The notes under the pieces were generated by a model. The model was given only the letters and a program-made list of their open reading frames with translations. It did not search any database and was not told the DNA's origin. A DNA stretch of 64,000 bases from Miscanthus floridulus. Lineage: Eukaryota; Streptophyta; Magnoliopsida; Poales; Poaceae. Within the stretch, counting starts at the first letter, position 1. Each line of letters begins with the position of its first letter. This document shows positions 23,706 through 35,163 of the stretch, one piece after another. The translations under genes and the position numbers were made by a program. The DNA is taken from positions 76,695,739 through 76,759,738 of the forward strand of contig NC_089583.1 of the NCBI RefSeq assembly GCF_019320115.1, given 5' to 3'.

Positions 23706-24208
23706 TGTTAATTCCAAAGATCACCTAGAGTAGCATCTAGTCGGGTGGTTCTTTGTATTTGTGACGAACAAGTAGAAATCCTAATGAACCGCACTATAGA
23801 GTGATAGAGAGAGGAGAGTGGATGAGAGTGTATAGACCATCGGAGGGCGCTGTCGAGGAGGATCCGGTCATCTCTTTGGTCGGTGAAGCTCTGCGCACGG
23901 GTAGCGATGGTCGGAGAAGAGTTGGTGAAGTCCGGCGATGCAGTGGCGGTGTAGTCAAGCCGACGGTGATGACGGTGGCGTATTCCCGTCGCTGGCTGCG
24001 CACCCTTGCGAGATCGGACTTAGGGTTTGTTGGTGGGGCGGAGTGGCTCACGGTGAACCTCATATAATGAGCCGCCGGCCCCCACCACTTTATATAGCGC
24101 AGTGCGACGAGGGCCCACCAACCATGTAGGGTTCGACGCCCCCGATCAGGGCGCGTGACCAAAGTCCAATAGTCCATTGGGCTTATTGGCTGGGAGATTA
24201 TTCCAACA
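23706..24208 (-). repeat. Copia 5' LTR
   Basis: This 503-bp repeat pairs with 2248-2741 and differs by visible substitutions and a 9-bp indel. It carries the minus-strand TATA-like word at 24088-24097 and abuts the AATGT target duplication at 24209. Confidence 0.93.
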
Positions 24209-24213
24209 AATGT

Positions 24214-26094
24214 ACCTACTAACTCGCCTGCTAAACATTCAGATAAGTACAGCCGGAACAGGAACATCCTGAGCCCTTAATCATTTCATTCAGAGTCGTC
24301 CCCTTCATGCTGCAACAAATTTAATTATTCGGAGCTGTCCGTGTTCCCGCCGCCGGTCCCAGAAATATAATTGTTTCGAGCCCACTTAATCAGGCTATAA
24401 TGAATGCGATCTTGCTGTTTTTAAAAAAAATAAATATATAAAACAGAAACCTTTCAGGATCGCGCACGGCTAGTCCAACTCCAACCTCCGCGAAATACAT
24501 TGGCAGCGTCTGCTTGGCAGATGGCAGCCCCCTACGCACCTATCGCCCAACTACGTTCAGTTGTAGCTCAGTGGAAGGAGGCAGGCAAAACAAAAAGAGA
24601 GCCTGGATTTCATGGCCCCTGCTTGCTTGCTGCTGGTGGCTCGGATAGCGCCGGGAATGGATGGTGCGCGCGAGGTTTTCAAGGGCCAGGAGGCGCGGAT
24701 GGCACGTAGCGAGGGGGGTGGGGGGGGCTGTTTGGTTCCCACCTCCTAAAATTTTTAGGAGCTAAAAGTTTTAAGAGCTTTTACTAAAACCTCCTAGAAA
24801 TGTGTTTGGTTACGCCTCCTAAAAGTGACTCAAAGCAATAAGTATTGTTGAACAAAGACACTTTTGCCCTTCTTCCTCCTACCCCTGCTACCCCTGCGCT
24901 CTTCCTGTCGCCTCCGCCGCGATGGCCCTCGGCGGCGCGGTGCCCACCGCCTCCCGCACCGGCGAGGCCGGCTCCACCGCAGGCGCGCGCCCCTCCGCCC
25001 GCCGCGCCACCAGCCGCCCGGGCGAATCTCGGGCCAGAGGAGAAACAACCCCCTGGGTGAATCGGCGATGGCGACCCACCCGGCCTCCCCGACCGCCGGC
25101 GCCGACTGGGGCTCCATCCCGGTCTCCGTCGACGACGAGCCCGACGCCGGCATCGCCTTCACCTCCGCCAAGGCACAGGACCTCGCGCAGCCGCTCGTCG
25201 TCGTGTAGATCCCCTTCAAGATCCAGCCCGGCCGCCGGCGTCCAGGGGGAGCAGCGGGCCGCCGGCGTAGGGGGAGCAGCGGGCTGCCGGCGTCGGGGGA
25301 GCGGGAGGGCGGCTTGGGGCTGGGGGCGGCGGATCCGACAGCGGGAGCCCCGGCGCTCCGGCAGGTCCAGCAGCTGGAGCCCCGGCGCCGTCGCTGCCTC
25401 CGCTGGGTTTGGGCGCGAAGGGGCGACGGATCTGGTGGGGGGAGGGCGCGGACCGGCGGCGCGAGGGGGAGTGGAGGAGGGAGGGAGCGGCGGCGGGGTT
25501 GGGGAGGGAGTGGGGGCGGCGTGAGGGGCGGACCTGTGCGGTGGCAGCAGGGGGAGGGAGGGTGGGAGAGAAAGAGAGAGAGGGGTAGTGGGGTCCAGAT
25601 GGACTTTATGAGGTTTTAGGAGAGAGTGGAGCTACTAAAGTTTTTGACCTCTTCTATAATTTTTAGGAGATTTTAGGAGGAGATGTTTGGTTCTTTAGGT
25701 AAATTCTATCCGGATTTTAGCTCGTAAGGTAAGATACGATCGATCTAGCTTTAGCTACTTTGTGTCGTTTTCCAGCCACAGCCTACAGATGGCGCTGCGA
25801 TGTGCACAGGTGAAGAAAAAGGTTCCTGCCTTCGGAGAGCAACGATGCTAAGCAAACGCTAGCGTGGAGGATGACAGGATGTGAATGAAGCAGCTCTGTG
25901 CCGGAGCGTGAACGGTGCAGGCGGCGGGCATATACTCGCCTTTTGGATTCCACGATGCGCATGCAGTTGAGCATCATTCACAGGTTCATCAGAGCGTAGC
26001 GGTCGGGGGGGAAGGCATGGACCTGCTGCTGCTGGTTCTGCCTGCCGTGTGGTGTGGTTCGGTTGGTCGCCTGAAATATTCTTCGTGGGACTGG
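24214..26094. repeat. Segmental duplication copy A, right part
   Basis: This is colinear with copy B from 38706 to 42050, with indels. Copy A lacks the 38974 MITE, a 40-bp stretch near 24504 and the 1.4 kb block at about 40264-41708. Copy B lacks about 97 bp near 24590-24690 and 212 bp near 24897-25108. The visible match ends at 26094 only because copy B is interrupted by a CACTA element at 42051. Confidence 0.88.
24728..25730. mobile_element. Tourist-like element carrying a GC-rich gene fragment (copy A)
   Basis: The ends are rich in CTCCTAAAA/TTTTAGGAG words arranged as inverted repeats, starting CTGTTTGGTTCCCACC on the left. The right end is deleted here but preserved in copy B (40205-40260). 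Between the ends lies a GC-rich core (24840-25560) unlike any MITE core. It includes a 46-codon ORF at 25069-25208 (MATHPASPTAGADW then SIPVSVDDEPDAG) that ends in TAG where copy B has CAG. This looks like a Pack-type element with a captured exon. The donor gene was not recognised. Confidence 0.6.
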
Positions 26095-27185
26095 GACGGG
26101 ACCGGACATCGGAGAGCGACGCCCACCTTCTCCTTTCTTAGATGCTAATCAAGGTCAAGGAGGCGCTGTTATCTATTGATCTCAGCGTACGGCCGGGGCT
26201 CTGGATGGCGTACGTAAGGTTCGGTGGCCAGAAAGCGAAGGGGAAGTGAGCTCTCGCCTCCGTTCCCCGCCGTCGGTCGGTCGTCCATGACGTGACCACG
26301 TGAACGTGAACCCCACGGGCAAGTTGAGCTCCCGAAAGCCGACGGAGACCGAAGATTAGTCTAGTCCTCCTCATGCAGAGGCAGAGCCGAATATTGCAGC
26401 CTTGCGGGCGATAAAGATTATACGCGCCCGAGAGCCGCGACGACGAAAGGCGGAGCCGAAAGCCCGAGACGGAACGGGGGCCGCACGCCAAAAAGGACGG
26501 ACGATCCGCGTTCTCGTCGGCTATTTTGCTTGGTGTGGCCGCGTGGGAATGGGAGGCGCCGAGACGGCCGTCGTCGAGATGGATAGGATGCGCACGCACG
26601 CACGGCACGGGTGCTGCGTGTCGGCGGCGCGTGGGACACGACGGAAAACGGCGGGGGGAAACGCATCGCCGGCTTTGTTAGTAGCTTGTCGGGGGTTCCT
26701 TACGAGTTACGATCTTGTCATGCTTTTCGTCCCGGCGCGCGCTTGCTTTGCTGGATTGGACACTTCTCGCGTGGACCGCGTGATCCGGATGTAGCAAGAG
26801 CAGCTAGGTTTATAATGTTCAATCTGGAGTTGAGAAGATGTCAAGGGAGGCATCGGTTACAGATTCTCTGATGTACACTGCAACCAAATAAGAGGTTTGT
26901 TGTTACGCTTATGCTTCCTTGCGTTTGTATAGTCTGCTCCTACTCTCTACTTTGCAATGGTCGGTACTGGGCCCGAAACCAACCATTTTGAACATGGCCG
27001 CTTTCTTTCCGTGTTGTTTATTTCAGTCTAGTTCCCAAGCACGGCCCACGAACACGTTTCGAGCTTTCTTTTTTCTTTTTCCGCAGGTTGCGTTGCAGGG
27101 CCGGATGAGTCGCTGTCGCTCTTTTTTTTTTTCTTTCTTGCACCTCCAAAGTTTGCACAGTGCAAGATTCTCCATCACATCATAT

Positions 27186-27293
27186 CATATTAAATTTTTG
27201 GACACATGTATGGAGTATTAAATATAGATAAAAAAAATTCATATTAAATTTTTGGACACATGTATGGAGTATTAAATATAGATAAAAAAAATA
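27186..27293. repeat. 54-bp tandem duplication within MITE remnant
   Basis: A 54-bp unit containing TTTTTGGACACATGTATGG occurs twice in direct succession. It continues at 27294-27405 into ACTAATTACACAGTTTGG and GCGAGACGAATG words also seen in the MITEs at 32660-33247 and 38974-39215, so this is decayed MITE sequence with a local duplication. Confidence 0.8.
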
Positions 27294-28315
27294 ACTAATT
27301 ACACAGTTTGGTTGTACTTTGCGAGACGAATGTTTTAATTCTAATTAGTCAACGGTTGAACAATTATTACCAAATACTGTTTAGGAGTTATGATTTTTTT
27401 TTTTTGCTTCAAAAAGTATGGAAGTTGCTGATGTCAGCATTTTTGTCTTGCTGCTGCTTTGGCTTACGTCTGAAAGCCACCGAAGGCCAAGGGGGAGGCG
27501 GCAGGTACCTGCCACCCGGGTCGGTGCCTAGGGGCCCCGTCTTTTCCTCCGGGAAAAGGATATGGCCGATTGCAATGTCTTGGTCTGGTAACATTTAGGC
27601 TCGTTACTCGTGAAGCCCATCGCAGGTTCGCAGCGCCACATATGAGAGATCCATTAACTTTTTATCCTCTGGAGTTGGAATTCCTGTTTACTACAAGATT
27701 TGGGCTTCTAGCCAGGCCCATCAACATGAAAGAAATTGAGGATCAGGCCCATATATAGTCCATTAGGCCTCCTTCCTGAAATGTGGTCTGTCACTTACTC
27801 ACTTGTTCACGTGAATTACGATTTCCTCGAAATCCTCTACAAGCTCAAGTGTTTTTTTATAAGGACTCGATTGTATATAAAAAAAAGGGTAAATACCAGT
27901 ACAATGAATTGGGTTCTGACATATGTAGCTTTTTAATTAGCTACCACAAAAGAGTCAAAGCAACTGTTTACAAAGGTGGGCCACACACAGCCAGGCCCAT
28001 CTTTGAGAATTTTAAATCTTGAGCCATAGATTTTGGATAAGCATTGGACGCGAGATATTGGCTTTACTTTTTTCAACATTAGATCCGAGGCCCTGCATCG
28101 ATGAGAGTCGGAAGATTAGCCCGAACGCTGGCAAAAGCTTGCTGGCCACTTTTGTGTCTGTTTACAACCGAAGTATAGAAAAATAATAAAGTGCAGTGAG
28201 ACGTCCAAGATAAAATTTTCTCCGTACCCTGCAACTGTGTTTCGTATCAACGTGAAGTATGAACTATATATATGCTCTAAAAGCTCAAGTTCTGAAGTTC
28301 ATCTAAAAACCCTAA

Positions 28316-28716
28316 ACCCCCGTTTGGTTCCTTGAAATTGAATTTATTCTAATAATTATAAGGCCTCGTTTGATTCTTTAAAATTAAATTTATTCTAATA
28401 ATTATAATTTAGACATAGATTAATTAAGCTAATATGATTATTTATGAAATATATTTGTATATTATTGTTAGCCATACAAGAGATATACTTATATGTTGCA
28501 TTTCTATTGTGAGGAAGTGAATTGAAGAGCGTGTTATAAGTTGAAGAGTAGAAACACAACACGATGATATATAGAATCAATATCTATTTTCCACCCTATG
28601 AATTTGAGATAGGCTTATATGTGTACTTAAAAAAATTATGGAATGCCAAATTTTAAGTCAAATAGTCTAATTCATTAAATAGATTTCAATTCCTTTAAAA
28701 TGAAAATGACCCCTAA
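28316..28716. mobile_element. MITE-like element with duplicated left end
   Basis: The AT-rich block starts CCCCGTTTGGTTCCTTG and within 46 bp repeats itself as GCCTCGTTTGATTCTTT. It ends TTCAATTCC..AATGACCCC, partly inverse to the start. The arrangement suggests a MITE whose end was duplicated. No clear target duplication was found. Confidence 0.45.
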
Positions 28717-30821
28717 AAGATGGGTGCCAAAAAAAAGCCTAAACGACATGTGGATACTCAGGTGACAAAATAAACTGATAAATACCCAGGAACGGTTCTG
28801 ATACTCCTTTTTCTAAAAATGGCACGAATCCAAAACGGCTAATTAAAGAAATTATTTTTTATATCATTTAACAACTAGGTCCCACCTAGGTCCAGCCCAT
28901 CCAAGCCCAGCCCTGAGTCTAGTCCGTCCGCTCTGCTCCGTTAATCCATCGAAGACGGCGTCCCGAGCAGCAGAGGCTCACTGCTCCTCCCCCTCCTCCC
29001 CCGATCCCATTTCGTCGTGCTTTGCGGCAAGGAGCTTCAGCGGCGTCGTTGTCGCCGTCGAGGAAGAAGACGCCGGGCCACCGGCCGTAGGAGGCGATCG
29101 CCCGCACCCTGCCACGACACCGGCTACAGGAGGTGCCCGTCCATGCCACCGGCGGACGGAGCTCTGGCGCCTGCACTTGTCTGAGATCACGCCGGTGGTA
29201 GTAAGACTGAATTTTATCTGAGATCACTGTACGCTGCCCCGTTTTAACGGACATGCCATGGATGTCGTACTCAACTGCTAGGCGGCCGATGCGCATGCCA
29301 TTCAGCAATGACTCAGTTGGATGATGCGCTGGCCGTGTGCACCTAGTATAGTGGATGGGGGGGCAACGAGGGACGAACCCCGTACAAAGGCAGATTGCTG
29401 CCAACAAGGAAGATGACAAGGGAAGCGACCGTGTAAGCTGCCTTTTGACGGATAGGGATCTCGCCACTGGGGTTCTGGACTTCTGGAAAGACTCCAACCG
29501 GTATCCGAGTAAGATCGCGCAGCTCTAGCCTACGATGATCTGGCATTTTGAATTCTTAATGCAACAGAACTTCAGCCTACGATGATCTGCGTGCGATCCC
29601 ATGATCCTGGTTGCATCCCATGTGCGGCATGCCATCCCCACGCATGCTATCCACCCCTGCACGCTACCTCATGAATTGCATTGAAATTTTGCTGGCCTCC
29701 TTTAACTATTTGTGTTTTAGAAAAGGTAAGTAGCTTTGTTGCAGTTTCAAGATCTAAGACTTCAAAAGTATAATGGTCTCATTATACTATGCTAAAATTA
29801 TAGTCTGTTCATTACAAGTCTTTTGTATTGAATTAAAAAAATTGCCTATATCTTATTGAGTTACTAATTGCAGATATTAATGGAACAATGTTTAAAAGCG
29901 TCAAAGGCATACTAAACTAGATCATAATTTAATACTAGAGGCATATGGTTGAAGACATGTTATATTATCTAAAATATGAAGAAGGGTGACCTTCCGGTCC
30001 TATATGAAGCAAACTGATAATTTAGAGAGATGGTTAGTTCTAAAAGGTTGAGGAGGAGAAGCAGTCTTGTTTTTACGGTAACAATACAACACATTCATGC
30101 TCAAATTATCAGGGCATTGTTTGTTCCCGTTGTAATGCACAGAAATGTATATACAGTAGAGTTGGTGAGCCTGTGACGCCGCGCTCTAGTAACTGTATTA
30201 ATTTCACGAACTTGTTTTTTGGATTAAATATCACTTTAACATCGGTATTTAATTTCATAGTATTCTTGTCTTATCGTGCGATCCATGTGCTTTTAGTATA
30301 AAAGTTCAGTTGTCTCGTAGCAACACACGGGCATGCTACCTAATAATAATAATAAATGGAAAAACCATCTGTGACTATGTACTTATAATAATTTGTAAAT
30401 GATGGGATCAGATGTTTTTAATTCTATCATGTAAAAGTAAAAAGATATTTGAACAGTGTTGTTATCAAACATATTTTCTCTAAATAATCATGATCTTATT
30501 GTGGTAAAAATAAATAAAAAAATATACGAAGCACGTATGTATATTGAATTTTCACAGGATACAGAATGCACCGTAACATACAAACATAGGAGTAAATCAA
30601 CATGTACAAACAATTAATACAACGAATATATTTTTCTGTTCCACCAAATAAAAAAAGAGAAAAAAATGATATATACTAAATAAAAAATTATTTGAAGAAA
30701 CCACACTACTTAAAATCTGTGGCGCAAATAATTAAACCAATTGCCAATCTAGTAAGATCAGATATTTTTCTTGATTGTCTTGCATGCAAAGCGCAGGGAT
30801 CATGCCCTTGTTTCCTTATTA

Positions 30822-33390
30822 CTAGCACTTGGGCATGTTAGGAGGACGTGCCATCATTTGAGCGTCTGGGGTTTTGCCATTTTTCACAATGAACACAGTG
30901 TTCATGCCCCACACCATGTGACGATCGAAGTGGCAATGCATAAACCACACACCTAATAAACAAGAAAAATAACAGCACAACACATATAAGAAAAAAATCC
31001 ATATAAAAACACATATATATTACTGTAGTTCATCGTTGCCATGTTGCCCAAATTTAATTCAAAAGCAGTTCTTACCAGGATTTGCGGCACGGAAGCGCAT
31101 TGCAGCCCAGCCGCCAGGGGGCACGGATACGGTGTTCTGGTACGGCGGATCCACCAGGTTGTACGTGGCCGGGTCCTTGTCCTTGTCGAATTTACCGAAC
31201 CCTCGGCCCACCACGTAGAAGCTGAAGCCGTGCAGGTGCATGGGGTGGCTCTCGGCGGTGAGGGCGTCCTGGAACACCACCTCCACCACGGTGCCGTACT
31301 CCAACACCTTCACCTTGGTGCCCCGCTTCATGAGCTGGAGCTCCTGCGGTGATTTGGAGGCGGTGATGTTGAACAACAAGGGCGGCCTATCGGGGAAGTC
31401 CGGCTCGTACACGCCGCTGATGGAGTCGTAGTACGCGTCGAGGATGTCGATGGCCGGCGCCACGAAACTGATGCTGTTCAGGCTTGCCGCGATGCGGCCG
31501 CCTAATGGGCCGTCGCACGTCTTGTTGGCCTCGCAGGGCAGGGTGCCGGCGGAGATTGTCACGAGCATGTGCTCGTCGACCACCATTGGCACATCGATCG
31601 GGTGCTCCTTGGTGACCAGGGACCGGAGCTGCGCTGTGTACGCTGTCGCCGCTGTGACATCGTGGGCACCCGGCAAGTCGGGGGAGTCTGGTGGCCCCGT
31701 GCAGGGTGGCGCGTCCGTGTACTCCAGAATGGCCGTGGTGATTTTTTCATCGTACATGAGTACTGTGAAGAACGGGCTCGCAGCCATGTAGTAGCAGCTG
31801 TTGTCGCCTGAACCATTGGTGGCGCGGTTGGCCTCGAGGAGCACGTTCATGGTCTGTCCGGAGGAGATCATGATGTTGTCGACGGTGAACGGCTTGAGGT
31901 AGCGGCCATCGGTGCCCACCACCGTGAGGCGGTGCCCGGCGACGGCGAAGAACATATCGGTGGTGAGCCCCGCGTTAATGATCCGGAGCAGGTACGTCTT
32001 GCTGTGCTCCACCGGCATTCTGAAGGTGTCGTTCTTGGAGCACGGGGCGTAGTCGCCGGGCTGGCCGTTGATGGTGTTGGCGTCGGAGACGTTGACATCG
32101 CCGCCGGTCCGCTTGGCCTCCAGGAGAACTTGCTCCACGTCGGCGTTCCACCACTCGCCGAGGATGATGGGCACCTCCCCGTGCGGTGTGGGGTAGGGGT
32201 AGACGGAGCCATCCTTGGGGCTAATGACGATGGCGCCGTGCACGGTGGCGCGGTCGTAGTCGCTGTGCGCATGCCACCACAGCGTGCCCTCCTCCTCGGT
32301 GAAGATGATGCGGTAGGTGAAGCTAGCGCCGGGCTGGATGGGGCACTGCGTGATGTACTCCGGCCCGTCGGACCACGGGTTCCGCGGCTGGTCCACGCCG
32401 TGCCAGTGGACGGTGATGTTCTTGCTGCCCTGGTTGCACACGTTCACCACCACCACGTCGCCCTTGCGCGCATAGATGGTCGGCCCGGGGAACTGCCCGT
32501 TCACGGCCAGGATGGTCTTCTCGTGGCACAGCCGGGTGACCGTCGTCTCCTTTATCTGCAAAAAAAAAAAAAAAAAAAAGAGTTGATCACACGCCGGCCG
32601 CCGTTATTATTATATATATTATTAGCCGTTGTAAGTCTACCTAGTGGTAATACAATTAAGGCTATGTTTGGTTACTACATGACCTCCTAAAATTCCTGTC
32701 ACATCGAATGTTTAGACACATGCACGAAGTATTAAATATAGACTAATTACGAAACTAATTACATAACTTGTGACTAATTTACGATACGAATCTTTTAAGC
32801 CTAATTAGTCCATGATTTGACAATGTGGTGCTACAGTAAACATATGCTAATGACAGATTAATTAGGCTTAAAAAATCGTCTCGAAAATTAGCCTCCATCT
32901 ATGTAATTGGTTTTGTAATTAATCTATATTTAATGATCTTTATTAATATATAAACATTCGATGTGACATAAATTTTAGGAGCGACTAAAAACCAAACACC
33001 CCCTAAGAGCGTGTTTAGTTCCCACCCCAAAATCCAAAAAAGTGCTACAGTACCCATCACATCGAATCTTGCAATACATGCATGGAGCATTAAATGTAGA
33101 TGAAAAAAACTAATTGCACAGTTCGGTTGAAAATTGCGAGACGAACGTTTTGAGCATAATTAGTCCACGATTGAACACTATTTATCAAATAAAAATAAAA
33201 GTGCTACAGTAGTCCAAATTCCCAAATTCAGGCAACTAAACACGATCTAAATCGAAATGAGATGTATCGATCAACTTACAACGAAGTCGTATCGAGTCTC
33301 CGGGCTAGCTGCAGCAACTCCAAAGGCTAACACCACGCCTAGCAGTAACCAGCAGAGCCCTGCAGCCGTCATCTTAGCAACACCGCCCAT
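30822..33390 (-). CDS. Laccase (multicopper oxidase), three exons
   Basis: Exons on the minus strand are 33390-33280, 32555-31076 and 30952-30822. They join to a 573-residue protein, a normal plant laccase length. Donor and acceptor sites are GTAAG/GCAG for intron 1 and GTAAG/TTAG for intron 2. Residues 1-28 form a hydrophobic signal peptide ([17 protein letters not shown]), so the enzyme is probably secreted to the cell wall. The four copper-binding regions are present: HWHG at 87-90, WHAH at 131-134, HPMHLHG at 474-480 and [12 protein letters not shown] at 536-547. These include the type-1 Cys537 and axial Met547. Laccases oxidise phenols such as monolignols with oxygen. The alternative start is Met7. 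No stop or frameshift was seen, so it may be functional. Confidence 0.93.
32660..33003. mobile_element. Tourist-like MITE 1 in laccase intron 1
   Basis: Terminal inverted repeats start GGCTATGTTTGGTT and, on the other strand, GGGGGTGTTTGGTT. The target duplication is TAA (32657-32659 and 33004-33006). The inner sequence holds the TAATTAGGCTTAAAA core typical of PIF/Harbinger-derived MITEs in grasses. Confidence 0.85.
33007..33247. mobile_element. Tourist-like MITE 2 in laccase intron 1
   Basis: Ends are GAGCGTGTTTAGTT and its near inverse AACTAAACACGATC. The target duplication TAA is at 33004-33006 and 33248-33250. It shares its left TAA with the right TAA of MITE 1, so one element inserted exactly at the other's target site. 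Confidence 0.85.
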
Positions 33391-33555
33391 CGTCTCGATC
33401 GGACGTTTGGTTGCCCAAGGAGCATGCAGCGAGCGATCGGGAATGCAATGCAAAGGCTTGCTAGCTTCTGCAATGTGCGCTCGATCGGCTCCGTGGCTCG
33501 ATCGGCTCCGTGCGTTGCTGCGAACACGATGCTCATCTGCAGCGGATACCGCAAG

Positions 33556-33566
33556 TATATTTATAG
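33556..33566 (-). promoter_or_regulatory. Laccase TATA box
   Basis: The minus strand reads CTATAAATATA, a near-consensus plant TATA box, 166 bp before the first ATG. Transcription would begin near 33525, giving a leader of about 135 bases. Short upstream ATGs lie within that leader. Confidence 0.75.
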
Positions 33567-33614
33567 AGCGAGCTGCCAATGCAACGACGAGGGATGCAGT
33601 ATCATTAATTAGTT

Positions 33615-33720
33615 AATTATTCTCCGTTAGTTCGTGATGCCGATACCCACCATATATCCAGTCGATAAATTATTCTCCGTTAGTTCGTGATGCCGATACC
33701 CACCATATATGCAGTCGATA
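33615..33720. repeat. 53-bp tandem duplication in the laccase promoter
   Basis: A 53-bp unit containing TTCTCCGTTAGTTCGTGATG and CCGATACCCACC occurs twice in direct succession with one visible mismatch (ATATCC versus ATATGC). It lies about 50-160 bp upstream of the TATA box. Confidence 0.92.
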
Positions 33721-34886
33721 ACTTCGAATGATTGGTCGTGGCCACCTCGCGCGTTGCTGTGGAAATTTTGGTGTACCAATGTTAGATATTTTACTGGTAA
33801 AATATATTAGATACTTTTTTCTTGTCAATTTTTTTATGGCCATTGAATTTTTGGTTTGTTAATTTTTTTTATTACACTGGATGGTATTCAGATGTTTGAC
33901 ATCAGGCCTTCGTACCTCTAGACCTCGCTTGCTGAATTGGTGTTTCCGTAACAGCAACACCAAGCCAGGTCACAAAGTTATCTGTGCACTGTAAAATGTC
34001 TGTGGATTGATCTTTGTTTATTTTTAAACAATCTGATGTAGGCAGGCAAGAAAAAGAATGATGATTTCTCACTTGAAGTTAAACCTTGAAAAAGAGGGAT
34101 TTCTCACTGAACTTGTCCTGAATTGTTGTAATTTATTGACATGACTTACATTTGTAAACTCTAGAGGATGAGTCAAAATTTTGTAGTTTAATTAGAATAT
34201 TTAGGTGATTGTATATATATAATATTCAATACAAGAATAATCTATGCATGATTTTTTTGAAAGATTTCTGCAGTGTAAAGACATCTTCGTTTTTCATGCA
34301 TGCCCGAGCTAACGCTACGGTAAAAACAAAACTCATGCTCAAAGTCAAAGAGGTAAATTATGAATGCTTGAATTTTTTCATCTATTATCTACCAGCATGC
34401 CTATAAAATAGACTGAATAAACAATTAAACATACATAGAAAACTAAATTAATGAAATGATCATTGCAAGACATCAATTATCTCATAGCTTCGGACAATAT
34501 CGCAAAGCTACTAAAAACTATAACCATGCCCTCACCTTAAACATTATCCAGATAAATGAATTACAATAAAAAAAATTAATATCGAAGATTTTTTCCTGCC
34601 AATATAAAATTAAGGGCTTGGATGCACCAGGTCTGTCCTAGCTCAGTCGGGCCCATAGGAATGAGCCAGTCTCTCCTTGTCGACGAACCAATCACGCCCG
34701 AAATTGATATTGAGATGATAATAGCATTAGCATCGCTGCAACCTTTTGATGCCTTCCTTTAAAAACATGAGTCTCTTTGGAAGAAATTTTCGCAACTTTC
34801 TTTAAATTATTTTGGCTCGAATTCCCAAAGCACACAGCACAAACCATTAGTCGTGCAAAACCACGGAAAAGCAGCTACTTTTCAAC
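33721..34886. other. AT-rich intergenic DNA upstream of the laccase gene
   Basis: No gene or clear mobile element was seen. The sequence passes directly into duplication copy B at 34887. Confidence 0.6.
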
Positions 34887-35163
34887 TACCGATCACGCAC
34901 GCAAGACAGACAGGGGCGCGGTACCTCACGCTGCGCTCGTCTCGTCTCTACTCCATCGTCAGGACGAAAAGGCAAAACCATAAGTCCATAATCACATGAT
35001 GTCAAATCTGTACGCCCAAATCCGCTAAAACGTCTCAACCCTTAACCGACCCTACTCCCGCCGTGCTCAAATCCAAGCGCAAACCACTGGCACTCTGTTT
35101 GCTTGATCGTATCAGTCATATTTATCAGTCATAATATAATATTTTTCTCTCACAATAAAATAA

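Larger units (their letters stand above)
2248..24208 (-). mobile_element. Ty1/Copia LTR retrotransposon, interrupted by a Gypsy element
   Basis: The element begins TGCTAATTCC and ends TTCCAACA and is flanked by the 5-bp direct repeat AATGT (2243-2247 and 24209-24213). Copy B at 38695-38715 has the uninterrupted target with a single AATGT, which proves the insertion. It reads on the minus strand: 5' LTR at 23706-24208, primer-binding site beside it, gag-pol remnants running leftwards, polypurine tract, and 3' LTR at 2248-2741. Removing the nested Gypsy and its target duplication leaves about 6.6 kb, a usual length for a grass Copia. The domain order protease, integrase, RT, RNase H is that of Copia. 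The coding region carries stops and frameshifts, so the element cannot act on its own. Confidence 0.95.
26095..30821. other. Intergenic DNA between duplication copy A and the laccase gene
   Basis: No supported host gene was seen. The stretch 26100-26880 is GC-rich without a recognisable product. AT-rich MITE debris follows (27186-27330 and 28316-28716). A 192-codon minus-strand ORF at 28919-29497 has low-complexity GC-driven content and no family match, so I do not call it a gene. The stretch 29600-30780 is AT-rich, with a doubtful Helitron-like end near 30310-30345. Confidence 0.6.
32556..33279 (-). other. Laccase intron 1, mostly two MITEs and a poly(T) tract
   Basis: The intron is 724 bp, of which 588 bp (32660-33247) are two adjacent Tourist-like MITEs. 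Without them it would be about 136 bp, close to an ordinary grass intron. Directly before the acceptor CAG the transcript strand has a run of about 20 T, the pyrimidine tract. Confidence 0.85.

Noticed and set aside
24922..25619. Long plus-strand ORFs of 100-200 codons
   Set aside because: They arise from the GC-rich core of the Pack-type element and overlap in several frames with Gly/Arg/Pro-rich content; not a gene by themselves.
28919..29497. 192-codon minus-strand ORF
   Set aside because: GC-driven composition, no recognisable domain, no clear promoter or splice structure; kept only as part of the intergenic description.
31932..32690. 252-codon plus-strand ORF
   Set aside because: It lies opposite laccase exon 2, whose GC-rich third codon positions leave the antisense frame open. 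It is a shadow ORF.
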